Below, one piece after another: positions 50,548-59,451 of a stretch of 64,000 bases of DNA; within the stretch, counting starts at the first letter, position 1; each line of letters begins with the position of its first letter. The stretch comes from CAVQYV01 sp963718295 [NCBI: uncultured Methylomirabilota bacterium] (GTDB lineage Bacteria; Methylomirabilota; Methylomirabilia; CAVQYV01), in assembly GCA_963718295.1 (NCBI GenBank), contig CAVQYV010000008.1, positions 372,001 through 436,000 on the forward strand, read 5' to 3'. The position numbers were made by a program, and so were the translations under genes. Under the pieces are notes generated by a model. The model made no database searches and was not told where the DNA came from. It saw only the letters and a program-made list of their open reading frames with translations.

Positions 50548-51855
50548 ATGGCTAATATTGTTGTGGTAGGCGCCCAGTGGGGAGACGAGGGTAAGGGGAA
50601 GATCGTCGATTTCCTCTGTGATCATTTCGATGTGGTAGCCCGCTATCAAGGAGGGCATAATGCGGGCCACACCGTGGTGATTGGTGGAAGCAAATTCGTG
50701 ATGCACATGGTCCCTTCCGGGATCCTCCATCGGGGGAAGATCTGCCTGTTGGGCAATGGAGTGGTGATCGATCCCAAGGAGCTTCTTTCGGAAATGGAGC
50801 AGTTGCAGGGGCTGGGGATCGCGGTTGAGGATAATCTCTTCATCAGCAAGAACGCCCATCTCATCATGCCCTATCACCAGGTGATGGATATCGAGAATGA
50901 GGCCCGGCGAGGGGTGCGCAAGATCGGGACTACCGGACGAGGGATTGGCCCTTGTTATGCCGACAAGGCCGCCCGTCTCGGAATTCGCTTCGGAGAGCTC
51001 TATGACCCTGAATTCTTCCGAGAGAAGCTCGCCTTGAACCTGCAAGAGAAGAGGGTCCAGCAACCGCCAGACTCGCAGATTCACCAATTGGACGAAGGAA
51101 AGATCTTCCAGGAGTACATGGGCTACTATGAGCGGCTGAAGGGTTTTCTGGTGGATGGCGGCCTGATCATCCATCGCTTCCTGGAAGAGGGGAGGAGGAT
51201 CCTTTTGGAGGGCGCCCAGGGGACCCTGCTCGACGTGGATCTGGGCACCTATCCCTATGTCACCTCTTCCAGTTCCACCGCGGGCGGTGCCTGCATCGGC
51301 GTGGGAATCGGGCCGACTCAAATCGACGGGGTGCTGGGAGTCACCAAGGCCTATACCACCCGCGTGGGGGAGGGCCCCTTTCCCACAGAGCTAAAAGATG
51401 AAGCAGGGGATCGTCTGCGGGAGCGGGGATCCGAGTATGGGGCGAGCACCGGCAGGCCCAGGCGCTGTGGCTGGTTCGATGCCCTGACGGTGAAATACTC
51501 CGTCAGGATGAATGCCCTCTCCACCCTGGCCCTGATGAAATTGGATGTCCTGGATGATCTGGATTCGATCAAGATCTGCACGGGTTACCGTTATGGGGAG
51601 GGCGTCCTCTCCGAGTTTCCCAATGAGACGAGCAAACTGTATGCCTGCCAGCCGATCTACGAGGAGTGGCCCGGGTGGAAGCGGAGTATCGCGGGCATCA
51701 CTTCCTTCGAAGGCCTGCCCCAGGCCTGTCAGAATTACGTCCGAAGGGTGAGCGATCTGGTGGGGGCGGACTTCTCGATCATATCCACCGGTCCGGATCG
51801 GGGAGAGACCATTTTAAGAAAAACCCCCACCCTTCGGAATTGGAAAATGGTATAA
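50548..51855 (+). CDS. purA: Adenylosuccinate synthetase
   Basis: The 435-residue protein has WGDEGKGKIVDFL, QGGHNAGHTV, TTGRGIGPCYADKAAR, EGAQGTLLDVDLGTYP and TGRPRRCGWFDAL, covering all PurA signatures. It joins IMP and aspartate using GTP in AMP synthesis. The start is 16 bases after serA. It is followed 13 bases later by tRNA-Lys. Confidence 0.97.
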   Translation: MANIVVVGAQWGDEGKGKIVDFLCDHFDVVARYQGGHNAGHTVVIGGSKFVMHMVPSGILHRGKICLLGNGVVIDPKELLSEMEQLQGLGIAVEDNLFISKNAHLIMPYHQVMDIENEARRGVRKIGTTGRGIGPCYADKAARLGIRFGELYDPEFFREKLALNLQEKRVQQPPDSQIHQLDEGKIFQEYMGYYERLKGFLVDGGLIIHRFLEEGRRILLEGAQGTLLDVDLGTYPYVTSSSSTAGGACIGVGIGPTQIDGVLGVTKAYTTRVGEGPFPTELKDEAGDRLRERGSEYGASTGRPRRCGWFDALTVKYSVRMNALSTLALMKLDVLDDLDSIKICTGYRYGEGVLSEFPNETSKLYACQPIYEEWPGWKRSIAGITSFEGLPQACQNYVRRVSDLVGADFSIISTGPDRGETILRKTPTLRNWKMV

Positions 51856-51868
51856 TAACAAAAATTAG

Positions 51869-51944
51869 GACCCGTTAGCTCAGTTGGCAGAGCACCTGCC
51901 TTTTAAGCAGGGAGTCGTTGGTTCGAATCCAACACGGGTCACCA
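51869..51944 (+). tRNA. tRNA-Lys (anticodon TTT)
   Basis: The acceptor stem GACCCGT pairs with ACGGGTC, followed by discriminator A and encoded CCA. The D-arm (TAGCTCAGTTGGCAGAGC), anticodon arm (CTGCCTTTTAAGCAG, anticodon TTT) and T-arm (GTTGGTTCGAATCCAAC) are complete. Confidence 0.97.
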
Positions 51945-51965
51945 TATCAGCAATTATCGGATCGA

Positions 51966-52043
51966 GTCCCCATCGTCTAGTCAGGTCCAGGACACCGCTC
52001 TTTCAAGGCGGCAACACGGGTTCAAATCCCGTTGGGGACGCCA
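51966..52043 (+). tRNA. tRNA-Glu (anticodon TTC)
   Basis: The acceptor stem GTCCCCA pairs with TGGGGAC, discriminator G and CCA follow. The anticodon arm is CCGCTCTTTCAAGGCGG (TTC) and the T-arm CACGGGTTCAAATCCCGTT. Bases 51997-52045 are repeated exactly at 57627-57675, which marks this gene as an integration site. Confidence 0.97.
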
Positions 52044-52045
52044 AT
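51997..52045 (+). other. att copy 1 (3' part of tRNA-Glu)
   Basis: The 49 bases from GCTCTTTCAAGG in the anticodon arm to the CCAAT after the tRNA are identical to 57627-57675 and recur with four changes at 62834-62879. This is the usual footprint of tyrosine-recombinase elements that integrate in tRNA 3' ends and restore the gene. Confidence 0.8.
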
Positions 52046-52053
52046 ATGTAGAA

Positions 52054-52093
52054 AAAGGCCGTCGGAAATGCCTCCGGCGGCCTTTGCTTTTTG
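52054..52093 (+). terminator. Terminator after tRNA-Glu
   Basis: AAAGGCCG and CGGCCTTT (52054-52061 with 52078-52085), extended by CGG/CCG inside, form a 12-pair stem with one G-U pair and an 8-base loop, followed by GCTTTTTGG. Confidence 0.7.
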
Positions 52094-52628
52094 GTGGGCC
52101 GTGGCCGCAGATGCAAGTATATCAAAGGGTTGGCGTAATGTGGCGGTCAGGTGACCGTTCTTTCAAGTGCAGTTCGAAAGCAAAAAGTTGAGAAGCTGGC
52201 GCTTCTCTCGGGCCTCTCGCTTCTGGAACAAGACATGGGCGCGATGCGCCAGTTCGGCTGCGCGCTGTCAGATTGTCCGCATGATGGAACTGCTGCGCCA
52301 CGGCAAATACCTTGGGATGTTCAAGGAAGACCCAAAAGGCACGCTCCAGATGACCCTTCATCTCTCCCAAAGTTTCAGCCAGGTCTAGGGAATCCAAGGC
52401 ACCGGCAGTACCGGAGGCTATCTTCCCGACAGCGAGTATTACATCGCGGACGTGTGGAGGAACACCATCTTCGAATCCCAGGGGCTATACGGCGCCGGGC
52501 CATACCAGGACAAGATCTTCACCCTCGGCGGGTATGATACCAATTACCACCATAGCAATAACGTCTGGAGGTTCCCCAGCCCCTGAGCGAAGGACAAGAA
52601 ATCTCAAGAGAACCTCAGAATTTCATGC
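52094..52628. other. Fragments of unrecognised genes at the start of island 1
   Basis: A minus-strand frame (52122-52397) contains LAETLGEMKGHLERAFWVFL EHPKVFAVAQQFHHADNL, which looks like genuine protein but has no proper end. A plus-strand frame ends GPYQDKIFTLGGYDTNYHHS NNVWRFPSP with TGA at about 52584, like the C-terminus of a repeat-rich surface protein. Both are scraps; neither has a start. They suggest earlier insertions and deletions at the island boundary. Confidence 0.4.
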
Positions 52629-52659
52629 CACCCATTCCCATCCGGGATGGGTGTTTTTT
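52629..52659 (+). terminator. Rho-independent terminator
   Basis: CACCCAT (52629-52635) pairs with ATGGGTG (52647-52653), with a CCC/GGG inner part, followed by TTTTTTAT. It is placed after the surface-protein scrap on the plus strand and next to the end of the minus-strand membrane protein gene. Confidence 0.7.
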
Positions 52660-53260
52660 ATGTAATCCTTGGTTTTTTAAATGGAATCAACATCGGCACT
52701 TCCTGCTGATATTTAGTGTATGAGTCGCCAAATTCCAGGACAAGTTTCTTTTCTTCCAGAAATGTTCCTATCACAATATAGATTGTTAGTATTGCGTTTA
52801 CGAGTAAATCCGCTACCTTGAATGTTTGGCACCAAAAATATATTATTACAGCGGAATACATCGGGTGTCGAATAATGCCCAATAAACCATTTTTCTTAAT
52901 TTCCGGGGATGAACTATTCGTCTTTCCGAAGTTTAGAATCTGGCGGATTCCAAAAAAAGACAAAGGATCATAAATAAAGAAAAGAGCCCAAGCGAACGTT
53001 ATCAGTGAACCTGAAATCAATATATACCTCACAACGTTCAAAGGTACCGAATAGGTTATAAGTATTTTATTATCCGCATGGCCTGTAAATTTGATAAGAG
53101 GAATAAGTAAAAGAATTGAGAGCACAACATAGAATAACCTATAAAAGGCATAGTAATCTTTTAATAGGCGTGTCATCAGTTTTGTGAATCTGGTACTAAT
53201 CAGGAAACTGTGCAGGGAGAGGTATGCTGTCCATAAAAATACAATCAATAAATATTTCAT
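52658..53260 (-). CDS. Membrane methyltransferase-like protein (ICMT/NnrU-like), AT-rich
   Basis: The 200-residue protein has about five hydrophobic helices and the C-terminal pattern LLGIIRHPMYSAVIIYFWCQ, TIYIVIGTFLEEKKLVLEFG DSYTKYQQEVPMLIP, typical of isoprenylcysteine methyltransferase-like integral membrane enzymes (RHP and EE..L...G..Y..Y). ATG 53260 has GGAG upstream. Base composition and codon use (many AAA, ATA, TTA codons) are much more AT-rich than every neighbour, a sign of recent transfer. It sits within remnants of cyclase genes. Confidence 0.8.
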   Translation of the reverse strand: MKYLLIVFLWTAYLSLHSFLISTRFTKLMTRLLKDYYAFYRLFYVVLSILLLIPLIKFTGHADNKILITYSVPLNVVRYILISGSLITFAWALFFIYDPLSFFGIRQILNFGKTNSSSPEIKKNGLLGIIRHPMYSAVIIYFWCQTFKVADLLVNAILTIYIVIGTFLEEKKLVLEFGDSYTKYQQEVPMLIPFKKPRIT

Positions 53261-53287
53261 CTTAAAATCTCCTCTGTTCACAGAGAA

Positions 53288-53530
53288 TCATACTAAACGT
53301 CTTTGTAAAGGATGCGCATCCAGGACGCTCTCGAAACGGGCCAGGACGTTGTCCCCGGTGGCATCCACCACTTGCCCTCGATAGCGACGGATCAGAATCT
53401 CCATCGCCTCCTTGTAGGCGGCCAGGGTGCGGATGGTCCCCACATCGTCCTGGCTCATCAGGCGGGTATAGTCCTTGACGTCCGCAGAGAGGATGGCGAT
53501 AAGCTTGCGGGTGATGCCCTCAGGGGTCAT
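53288..53530 (-). pseudogene. N-terminal fragment of a class III adenylate cyclase
   Basis: The frame starts MTPEGITRKLIAILSADVKD and goes on YTRLMSQDDVGTIRTLAAYK, then VVDATGDNVLARFESV, the start of a class III cyclase domain with its metal Asp (SADVKDY) and TGDN. It breaks off into unrelated residues (LDAHPLQRRLV) and stops. The remaining about 500 residues of such proteins are missing; the AT-rich methyltransferase-like gene lies where they should be. Confidence 0.7.
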
Positions 53531-53685
53531 AGTGATACCTCCAGCACATCCAATAAGGCCCTGGCTTCTTGCAGATCCGGGGTATCGAAGCCTTTGGTGA
53601 ACCGGCCGCAGATCTCAGAGGGCAGCGGTCGGGCCTCCTCTGGATTATCGAATCGAAATAGCCGCCAAATGATTGCTATTTTCAT
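53527..53685 (-). pseudogene. C-terminal fragment of another cyclase-AAA-TPR protein
   Basis: The 52-residue frame ends RFTKGFDTPDLQEARALLDVLEVSL, the hallmark C-terminus (WFTEGFDTxDLxEAKxLL) of adenylate cyclase-AAA-TPR proteins. The ORF begins at ATG 53685 by chance, in sequence unrelated to that family. Its stop overlaps the start of the next fragment (ATGA), so two tandem cyclase genes once stood here beside the intact one. Confidence 0.6.
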
Positions 53686-53699
53686 ATCCAGATCACTTG

Positions 53700-56600
53700 T
53701 CAGGGCTCGGCGGCTTTTGTCAGTATGGCTTGAGTCGGCACCGCCTGAAGAAAACCTTCCCTCAGCTTACGATCCGACAGGCCGTTGGCCACCGTATGGA
53801 TGAGTTCGGCCCCCGCACCCCATTGGCCCTTCGCCTCGCTTGCCCTTCCCAGTTGCTTGTAAGCGGAAGCCAAGGAGGCATGGGCCTGCCAGAGTTGTCT
53901 CGGATTGCCCACCTCTTTGAGAAGAGTGATCGCTTCATTGAAGCTGTGGAGCGCCTCCTCTTTGGCGCCCCGCCGCATCTGGACCTCGCCGAGCAGCCTC
54001 AGGAAACCTCCCTCCCGCTTTTTCGCGTGGAGGTGCCGCACCGTTTCCAGGTTCTGCCGGATGAAGGGCTCGGCCTGAGGGAGATCACCGCGAGCCAGGA
54101 GGATCTGGGCCGCCAGATAGTTCATCCGGGATTCCCATTGATGGCGGAACCAATCGAATTCTAGACTCCTGGATTCAGCTTTCAGGGATTGCATCCGTTC
54201 CCAGGCCTCCTCCAGACGGCCCTGATCGAAGAGGTTCTCCAGGAGATTAACGCTGCTCTGGGCGACCATCTCTGCATATGGGCCACGGCACAAGGAAACC
54301 CTTCCCATGAGCTGGCGGGATATCTGCTCTCCCTTCAGGTTGAAGGCCCAGGCCCGTTCCGGCTGATGAATCTCGCCATAGCAGTAGCCCAGGCAGTTAT
54401 ATAAGCCTGCGAGGAAAAAGAGCGCTCTGAACTTCTCACAGAGGTCAATCCCGGATTGTATCGTCAATATGCCCTCGTCGATGCGCCCGATCTCGGCCAG
54501 AGCCATGCCACGAAAAAAGAGAACCCACTGACGACCCATAATGGAGCCACTCCTCGAAGCGTCGACCAGGCCGTCGGCCATCTCGACGGTTCTTGTGGGT
54601 CGACCCAGCCATCTCTCAGTGTGCGCCCGAAGGGCCTGAAGGAAGACAATCCACTTCGGGTTTCCCTCTTCTATGGTCAATCGCTCCCCCTCGACTACCA
54701 TTTGATACCCCTCATAGGGTTGTCCATCCAGGGCCGCACGAAACCCCCTCCACCCGAGGATATGGCCCTCCAGGCCTTTGTCATTCAGCTCCCGAGCCCG
54801 GGCGATTCCCTCTTGGTAGGCCCTTTCCGCTTCCTCTTTATCGGTGAAGTATTGCATGAGACTGAGCAACAGAGAGAGGCTTAACTTTTCCTGATCGATC
54901 AGGCCATGAGATCGGCAGAGATGGATGGCCTCTTTGGACTCCTCCGCCGCCTCATCGAACTCCCCCATCGCCTCGCAGGCCCCTGCCTTTCCATAATGCA
55001 AGCGCACCTCCATTTCCGCATCGAGGGCCGCCTCTTCCTTCTGGGCCAGCTCCAGGGCCCTGCCAAAGAACTCATGGGCGGCATGGAAGGCATAAAGTTT
55101 GTTCGATTTCTCCCCAGCTTGGGCCAGGTACTCTATGGCCTTTCGGGCATTTCCGGATCGCTCGTAATGCTGGGCCAGGATCTCGAAGTGCTCCTCCAGC
55201 CGCCCGGCATAGAGCTCCTCGATGGTCCTGGCGATTCGGCCATGGATCTCCCTTCGCCGCTGCTTGAGCAGGCTCTCGTAGGCGACCTCCTGGGTCAGGG
55301 CATGTTTGAAGATGTATTCCAATTCGGGATAGAGGGCCTTCTCGTAGATGATCTCCAGTCCCACCAGATCTTTCAAGTGGACTCTCAGCTCTTCTCCTAA
55401 GTCCAGGACGATCTTCAGGAGGCGGAAGGCGAAGTCTCTCCCGATAACCGAGGCCACCTGGAGGGTGCGCTTGAGGTCCTCGCTGAGACGGTCCATGCGC
55501 GCGGCCAGGACGCTCTGGACGGTGTTGGGGATCTCGATCTGAGAGGGGGGGCGTTGGCAGAGGTATCGATCGCCGACTTGTACCAGATCGCCTCGGTCCC
55601 TCAGCTCTCTTACGATCTCCTCCAGGAAGAAGGGATTGCCCCCAGCTTTCTCCGCGATCTTCTGCTCCAAGTCGGGGTCTAGCTCCAGACCTCCCAGGAT
55701 ATTGCGTACCAGGCGGACCGAGGAGAGGGGGTTGAGCGTCTCCACTCCCAACCTCTGGTACTGAGGACCCTGGGCCCAAGGGGGAGACCCTTCGGGTCGG
55801 TAGGCGGTCAGCATCAGGAGGGAATGATTGGCAATACAACGGGAGAAGAAGGCGAAGAACTCCTCGGAGATCTTGTCCATCCAGTGGACATCCTCCAGGA
55901 AGAGGACCAAGGGTTGGATCTGGCTCTGGGCGAGGAAGAGGTCCTTGACGGCCTCGAAGGTGCCAAACTTGCGGCCCTCTGGATCTAAGGCCTGGAACGT
56001 GGGATCCTCTATCGGGAGAGAGAGGAGATTACGGTAGAAGGGGATACGGGAGGCCAGGGTGGCAGAAGCTTTCTCCTCGATGCGTTTCCCCACTTGCTCC
56101 TGGGTCATCCCCTCCTCGATCCCCAAGGCCCCTTTGACCAGATCGATCACAGGAAGGAAGCTGATGTTACGGCCGTAGGGCACGCAGAAGCCCGAAAGAA
56201 AGGTGACCTGCTCGCCGAGAGGTCTGCGAAACTCGAAGACCAGGCGGGATTTGCCCACCCCGGCCTCGCCCACGATGTCCACCACCTGGGCTTCTTTCTG
56301 TCGGACCCGGGCGAAGGCGGATTTGAGGGCCTCCATCTCCGGACGCCGGCCCACCAGCTCGGTCATCCCTCGTACCAGGCCGGCCTCCACGCGGGTATAC
56401 ATGCCCGCTCGCTCTGAGGTAAGACGGTACAGGGGCTGTGGCTTCTCCTTTCCCTTCAGGGGAAGCTCTCCCACGGTCTCCTCATGGAAGTAATCCTGGA
56501 CGATCCGGTGGGTTCCTTCGCTTAGCCAGACCTGGCCCGCTTTTGCATTCTGCTGGATACGGGCGGCTAAGTTGGTGGTGTCCCCGATGGCGGTATAGTC

Positions 56601-57209
56601 CATGCGGAGGTCGTCGCCGATCTTGCCCACCACCACAGGACCGGAGTTGAGGCCGATGCGGAGTCGGAAGCGAACCCCGTGCTCCCTTTGGATCTTTTCC
56701 CCGTAACCCTCCATCGCCTTCTGGATGGCCAGGGCCGCATGGCAGGCCCGCTGGGCGTGGTCCTCGTGGGCCAGGGGAGCGCCGAACAGGGCCATCACGC
56801 CATCGCCGGTGAACTGGTTGATGGTCCCTTCGTGGCGGTGGATCTCATCCAGGAGGATCTGGAAGCAGCCGTCCATGATCTGATGGACCTCCTCGGGATT
56901 CAGCTTTTCGGACAGGGAAGTGAAGTTGGCCACGTCGGCGAAGAGGACGGTGACGATCTTGTGCTCCCCTTCCAGGGCGGAGCGGGAGGTGAGAATCTGG
57001 TCGGCCAGGTGCTTGGGGGTGTAGGAGGAGGGACGGGAGGGGTCGAGGGGAGGAAGCTGGGTTAACTTATGGCCGCAATCTCCACAGAACTCATCTCCCG
57101 GAAGGTTTTGGGAGCTGCAGCGCGGACAGATGAGTACAAGTTGATCTCCGCACTTACGGCAGAATTTCCTGGAATCCAGGTTCTCCGTCTGACACTGGGG
57201 ACATTTCAT
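53700..57209 (-). CDS. Zinc ribbon-adenylate/guanylate cyclase-AAA ATPase-TPR protein
   Basis: The 1169-residue protein starts MKCPQCQTENLDSRKFCRKC with two zinc ribbons (to about residue 50). The class III cyclase domain (about 80-260) has VLFADVANFT and TGDGVMALFGAP with the two metal Asp and IGLNSGPVVVG. An AAA/NTPase domain has Walker A GEAGVGKSR (about 320) and a conserved LFLEDVHWMD. The last 450 residues are TPR-like helical repeats. Such multidomain regulators are frequent in deltaproteobacteria and probably couple a peptide or protein signal to cAMP synthesis. The upstream extension to 57293 lacks a ribosome binding site. Confidence 0.88.
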   Translation of the reverse strand: MKCPQCQTENLDSRKFCRKCGDQLVLICPRCSSQNLPGDEFCGDCGHKLTQLPPLDPSRPSSYTPKHLADQILTSRSALEGEHKIVTVLFADVANFTSLSEKLNPEEVHQIMDGCFQILLDEIHRHEGTINQFTGDGVMALFGAPLAHEDHAQRACHAALAIQKAMEGYGEKIQREHGVRFRLRIGLNSGPVVVGKIGDDLRMDYTAIGDTTNLAARIQQNAKAGQVWLSEGTHRIVQDYFHEETVGELPLKGKEKPQPLYRLTSERAGMYTRVEAGLVRGMTELVGRRPEMEALKSAFARVRQKEAQVVDIVGEAGVGKSRLVFEFRRPLGEQVTFLSGFCVPYGRNISFLPVIDLVKGALGIEEGMTQEQVGKRIEEKASATLASRIPFYRNLLSLPIEDPTFQALDPEGRKFGTFEAVKDLFLAQSQIQPLVLFLEDVHWMDKISEEFFAFFSRCIANHSLLMLTAYRPEGSPPWAQGPQYQRLGVETLNPLSSVRLVRNILGGLELDPDLEQKIAEKAGGNPFFLEEIVRELRDRGDLVQVGDRYLCQRPPSQIEIPNTVQSVLAARMDRLSEDLKRTLQVASVIGRDFAFRLLKIVLDLGEELRVHLKDLVGLEIIYEKALYPELEYIFKHALTQEVAYESLLKQRRREIHGRIARTIEELYAGRLEEHFEILAQHYERSGNARKAIEYLAQAGEKSNKLYAFHAAHEFFGRALELAQKEEAALDAEMEVRLHYGKAGACEAMGEFDEAAEESKEAIHLCRSHGLIDQEKLSLSLLLSLMQYFTDKEEAERAYQEGIARARELNDKGLEGHILGWRGFRAALDGQPYEGYQMVVEGERLTIEEGNPKWIVFLQALRAHTERWLGRPTRTVEMADGLVDASRSGSIMGRQWVLFFRGMALAEIGRIDEGILTIQSGIDLCEKFRALFFLAGLYNCLGYCYGEIHQPERAWAFNLKGEQISRQLMGRVSLCRGPYAEMVAQSSVNLLENLFDQGRLEEAWERMQSLKAESRSLEFDWFRHQWESRMNYLAAQILLARGDLPQAEPFIRQNLETVRHLHAKKREGGFLRLLGEVQMRRGAKEEALHSFNEAITLLKEVGNPRQLWQAHASLASAYKQLGRASEAKGQWGAGAELIHTVANGLSDRKLREGFLQAVPTQAILTKAAEP

Positions 57210-57626
57210 CCCATTTCTCCTCAATAGGCAGGTGGAAATGCCATCCCAGAGGAAAACGTCCCCTCTGAAAGAGGTGCGGGGAGAAAACGCCAAGCCTCCT
57301 TCGCATTACAGGAAGCCGCGTCTATTATTTACTCTCTCCCATGAGGGTCGTCAATGGAAAACTCTAGGGGAAGAAGAAGGTATCTTTCAGCAAGACAAAG
57401 AGGCAGATCAGGCGTCCGGCTGATTTTTGTATGACTGGCAGGGGGGCAAGGGCGATGAGATTGTCGGAGGTACTATGACCGTAACCAAAACGTAACCGAA
57501 TTTATCGGAAAAGATCGTAAAGGATGGAAAATATCGTAAAATATCGGAAGGCAAATCAATCAGAAAAATCGAGGAGTTTTGCGAAAAACACAAGTGGAAG
57601 GCCTACTTAGATAAAACTGATAATTG
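57210..57626. other. Gene-free right end of island 1 with short AT-rich repeats
   Basis: No gene is evident. Between about 57505 and 57560 the motif ATCG(T/G)AAA occurs four times, and GTAACCAAAACGTAACC (57480-57496) recurs at 57723-57739. A similar stretch precedes the third att copy (about 62690-62760, including the shared AAAGGATGGAAAATATCG). These may be integrase arm-binding sites or the 3' scrap of an integrase gene (on the minus strand GYVLVT, as in the integrase remnant at 57680). Confidence 0.4.
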
Positions 57627-57675
57627 GCTCTTTCAAGGCGGCAACACGGGTTCAAATCCCGTTGGGGACGCCAAT
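57627..57675 (+). other. att copy 2 (49-bp exact repeat of the tRNA-Glu 3' part)
   Basis: The sequence equals 51997-52045 from GCTCTTTCAAGG to CCAAT; the 5' half of the tRNA is absent, so it is not a tRNA gene. It separates islands 1 and 2. The following AAGGGGTTGC...GCAGCCCCTTT is a hairpin that also follows copy 3. Confidence 0.85.
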
Positions 57676-57679
57676 TAAA

Positions 57680-57846
57680 TCAAGGGGTTGCAAGATGCGC
57701 AGCCCCTTTGCCATTTGCGAACGTAACCAAAACGTAACCGTCTTCCCGATCATCCAGCACCTTGACTGCATTCCTGAGCACCTGGGGAGAGAGGTGGCAA
57801 TAGCGATTGATCATCCTGGGTATTCGATTCTCAGTGGTCGTGCCAT
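57680..57846 (-). pseudogene. Tyrosine integrase C-terminus joined to a RAYT transposase start
   Basis: On the minus strand a frame from 57814 to 57680 reads MINRYCHLSPQVLRNAVKVL then GYVLVTFANGKGAAHLATP; RYCHLSP is the tyrosine-nucleophile motif at the C-terminus of phage-type integrases. Directly upstream (57846-57811) another frame reads MARPLRIEYPG then stop, the N-terminus of REP-associated (Y1, IS200-like) transposases. Both are scraps. The integrase end next to att copy 2 supports integration at tRNA-Glu; the RAYT scrap fits the REP-like hairpins in the window. Confidence 0.6.
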
Positions 57847-57937
57847 GGATGGACCTCAGGTAAGGAATATGAGTGCAAACCTGCCTTTGATCTGTGTATC
57901 AGGAAGAGGGAGGTGTGTCAAGAGTGTAGGTCTGACC

Positions 57938-59305
57938 CTATTCGTGCAGGTCGACGAGCAGCCGCTGGAAGGCGGGCGCCTCGCGCAGGAGCCGGCCGGC
58001 AACCTCGCGCAGCCGATCCACCTGCTCCTTGGGCAGCGTCAAGCTGGTCTTCACCCGCTTGAAATAGAGGCGCTCGGCCGGGTCCTTCAGCGAGTCGAAG
58101 GTGACCTGCGCCAGGTACCCGCGCCGTTCCGGGCCGCCGGCCGGAGCGTCAGCCTGCCAGGCGGCCAGCCTCTCGCGTACCTGCTCCACCGCGTCGAGAG
58201 AGATCCGGTCGACCGGGATCGACCACATCTGATCCGTCAGCGTGTCGGTGTCTGGTGGCGCGGGGGAGCGGTCCCAGTCCACCTCGGGAAAGCGCAGCGC
58301 GTTCACGGAGATGACCACCACCTTGCGGGCCCGGCGGAGCGCCGGTAGCACCGTCTCGTCCGGGTCGACCTTGAGGAGCTCGAAGGCCCTGAGCACCTCG
58401 GCCAGGCCGAGATTTTCGGAGAGACCGCCATCGAAGAGGTGAATGTAAGGGCGGGCCGGGTCCTGGTAGGACTGGAGCGCGCGGGCGCGGAGCAGGGCGC
58501 GACCTGGCGTCTCGGACACGCCGATAGCAGCCTCGGCAGCGACCTGCCAGGCCGGCACCTTCCTGCCGCAGGTCCCGCCGCGGTTCTCCAGAGTGATGGG
58601 CGTGAGCAGCGGCGGCAGCGCCGTCGAGGTGGCAATGGCCCTTCCCAGCGTCACCCCCGAGAGATCCCCGCAGATAGCGTCGAACTGGTCCTGCGTAAAG
58701 CTGAACCGGGCGCCGGTGGTGACATCGGTGGCGTTTATGATCACGAAGGGCCCGTTGGCCCGCTGGAGGTCGCCAAAGGTGGCATGGTTGAACACCGTCT
58801 CGTCGTAGAGCTCGGCGAAAAGGTCCGACTTTCCGAAGGTCCCGGATGGAAGCCGGAACCAGTTGGTCGGGGTCACGATGCGAAGCGCCAGCTCACGCTC
58901 GAGGTTGCGCGACAGCACTCGCGCCTCGAACTCCTCAAACGTCTTCTCACCGCGCAGGCTGTAATATGTGGCGGGCAGGGTGCCTCCCGACACCGCTGAG
59001 ATCACGTCCACCTCGTCGAGGAGGCGACGTTTCACGCCGTTCACTATCACCTCGGTACGGCGCAGCTCTTCCAGGACGCCGTAGCCCAGCGCCGCGGCAC
59101 GTATGCCGCCGCCGGAGATGGCGAGGACCACCAGCAGGTCGTCGGACTGGCCGGGGCGGGTCACCTCGGCAAAACGGTAGCCGGGCGCGCCGACCTGCTC
59201 CAGCCGCGGTGTGGCGGGCCAGTGGGCGCATCCGCTGGCGAATACGAAGAGTGCCGCCAACAGGGCGACAGCACGCGCCAAGGCGAAGATTGAGTTGAGT
59301 TTCAT
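57938..59305 (-). CDS. Patatin-like phospholipase, lipoprotein
   Basis: The 455-residue protein has a lipoprotein signal (ALFVFASGCAHW) and a patatin domain: LAISGGGIRAAALGYGVLEE (oxyanion Gly-rich loop), ISAVSGGTLPATYYS with the nucleophile Ser, and HLFDGGLSENLGL with the catalytic Asp. It is probably anchored in the outer membrane or periplasm and hydrolyses lipid esters. The gene is higher in GC than its surroundings and may have come with island 2. Confidence 0.88.
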   Translation of the reverse strand: MKLNSIFALARAVALLAALFVFASGCAHWPATPRLEQVGAPGYRFAEVTRPGQSDDLLVVLAISGGGIRAAALGYGVLEELRRTEVIVNGVKRRLLDEVDVISAVSGGTLPATYYSLRGEKTFEEFEARVLSRNLERELALRIVTPTNWFRLPSGTFGKSDLFAELYDETVFNHATFGDLQRANGPFVIINATDVTTGARFSFTQDQFDAICGDLSGVTLGRAIATSTALPPLLTPITLENRGGTCGRKVPAWQVAAEAAIGVSETPGRALLRARALQSYQDPARPYIHLFDGGLSENLGLAEVLRAFELLKVDPDETVLPALRRARKVVVISVNALRFPEVDWDRSPAPPDTDTLTDQMWSIPVDRISLDAVEQVRERLAAWQADAPAGGPERRGYLAQVTFDSLKDPAERLYFKRVKTSLTLPKEQVDRLREVAGRLLREAPAFQRLLVDLHE

Positions 59306-59394
59306 AGTTTTTCCCCTTGTTCTGTTGTTTGCTTCATACTCTTGTAAACTTAACGCATTAGCCCCCTGCTGAAATCGTCACGATGTAAACGTAT

Positions 59395-59451
59395 GGGGAC
59401 GTAAGCGAAATACTGACTATTGGCCGTGGAAAATATTTCGCCTACGTCCCC
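59395..59451. repeat. Inverted repeat, MITE-like
   Basis: GGGGACGTAAGCGAAATA (59395-59412) and TATTTCGCCTACGTCCCC (59434-59451) are complementary at 17 of 18 positions, with a 21-base spacer. It looks like the end pair of a very small mobile element or a REP-like palindrome. It lies between the patatin gene and the gene-poor stretch. Confidence 0.6.

Noticed and set aside
57627-57673. A second tRNA-Glu gene
   Set aside because: Only the part from the anticodon arm to CCA is present; the acceptor 5' strand and D-arm are missing. It is an att duplication. The same holds for 62834-62879.
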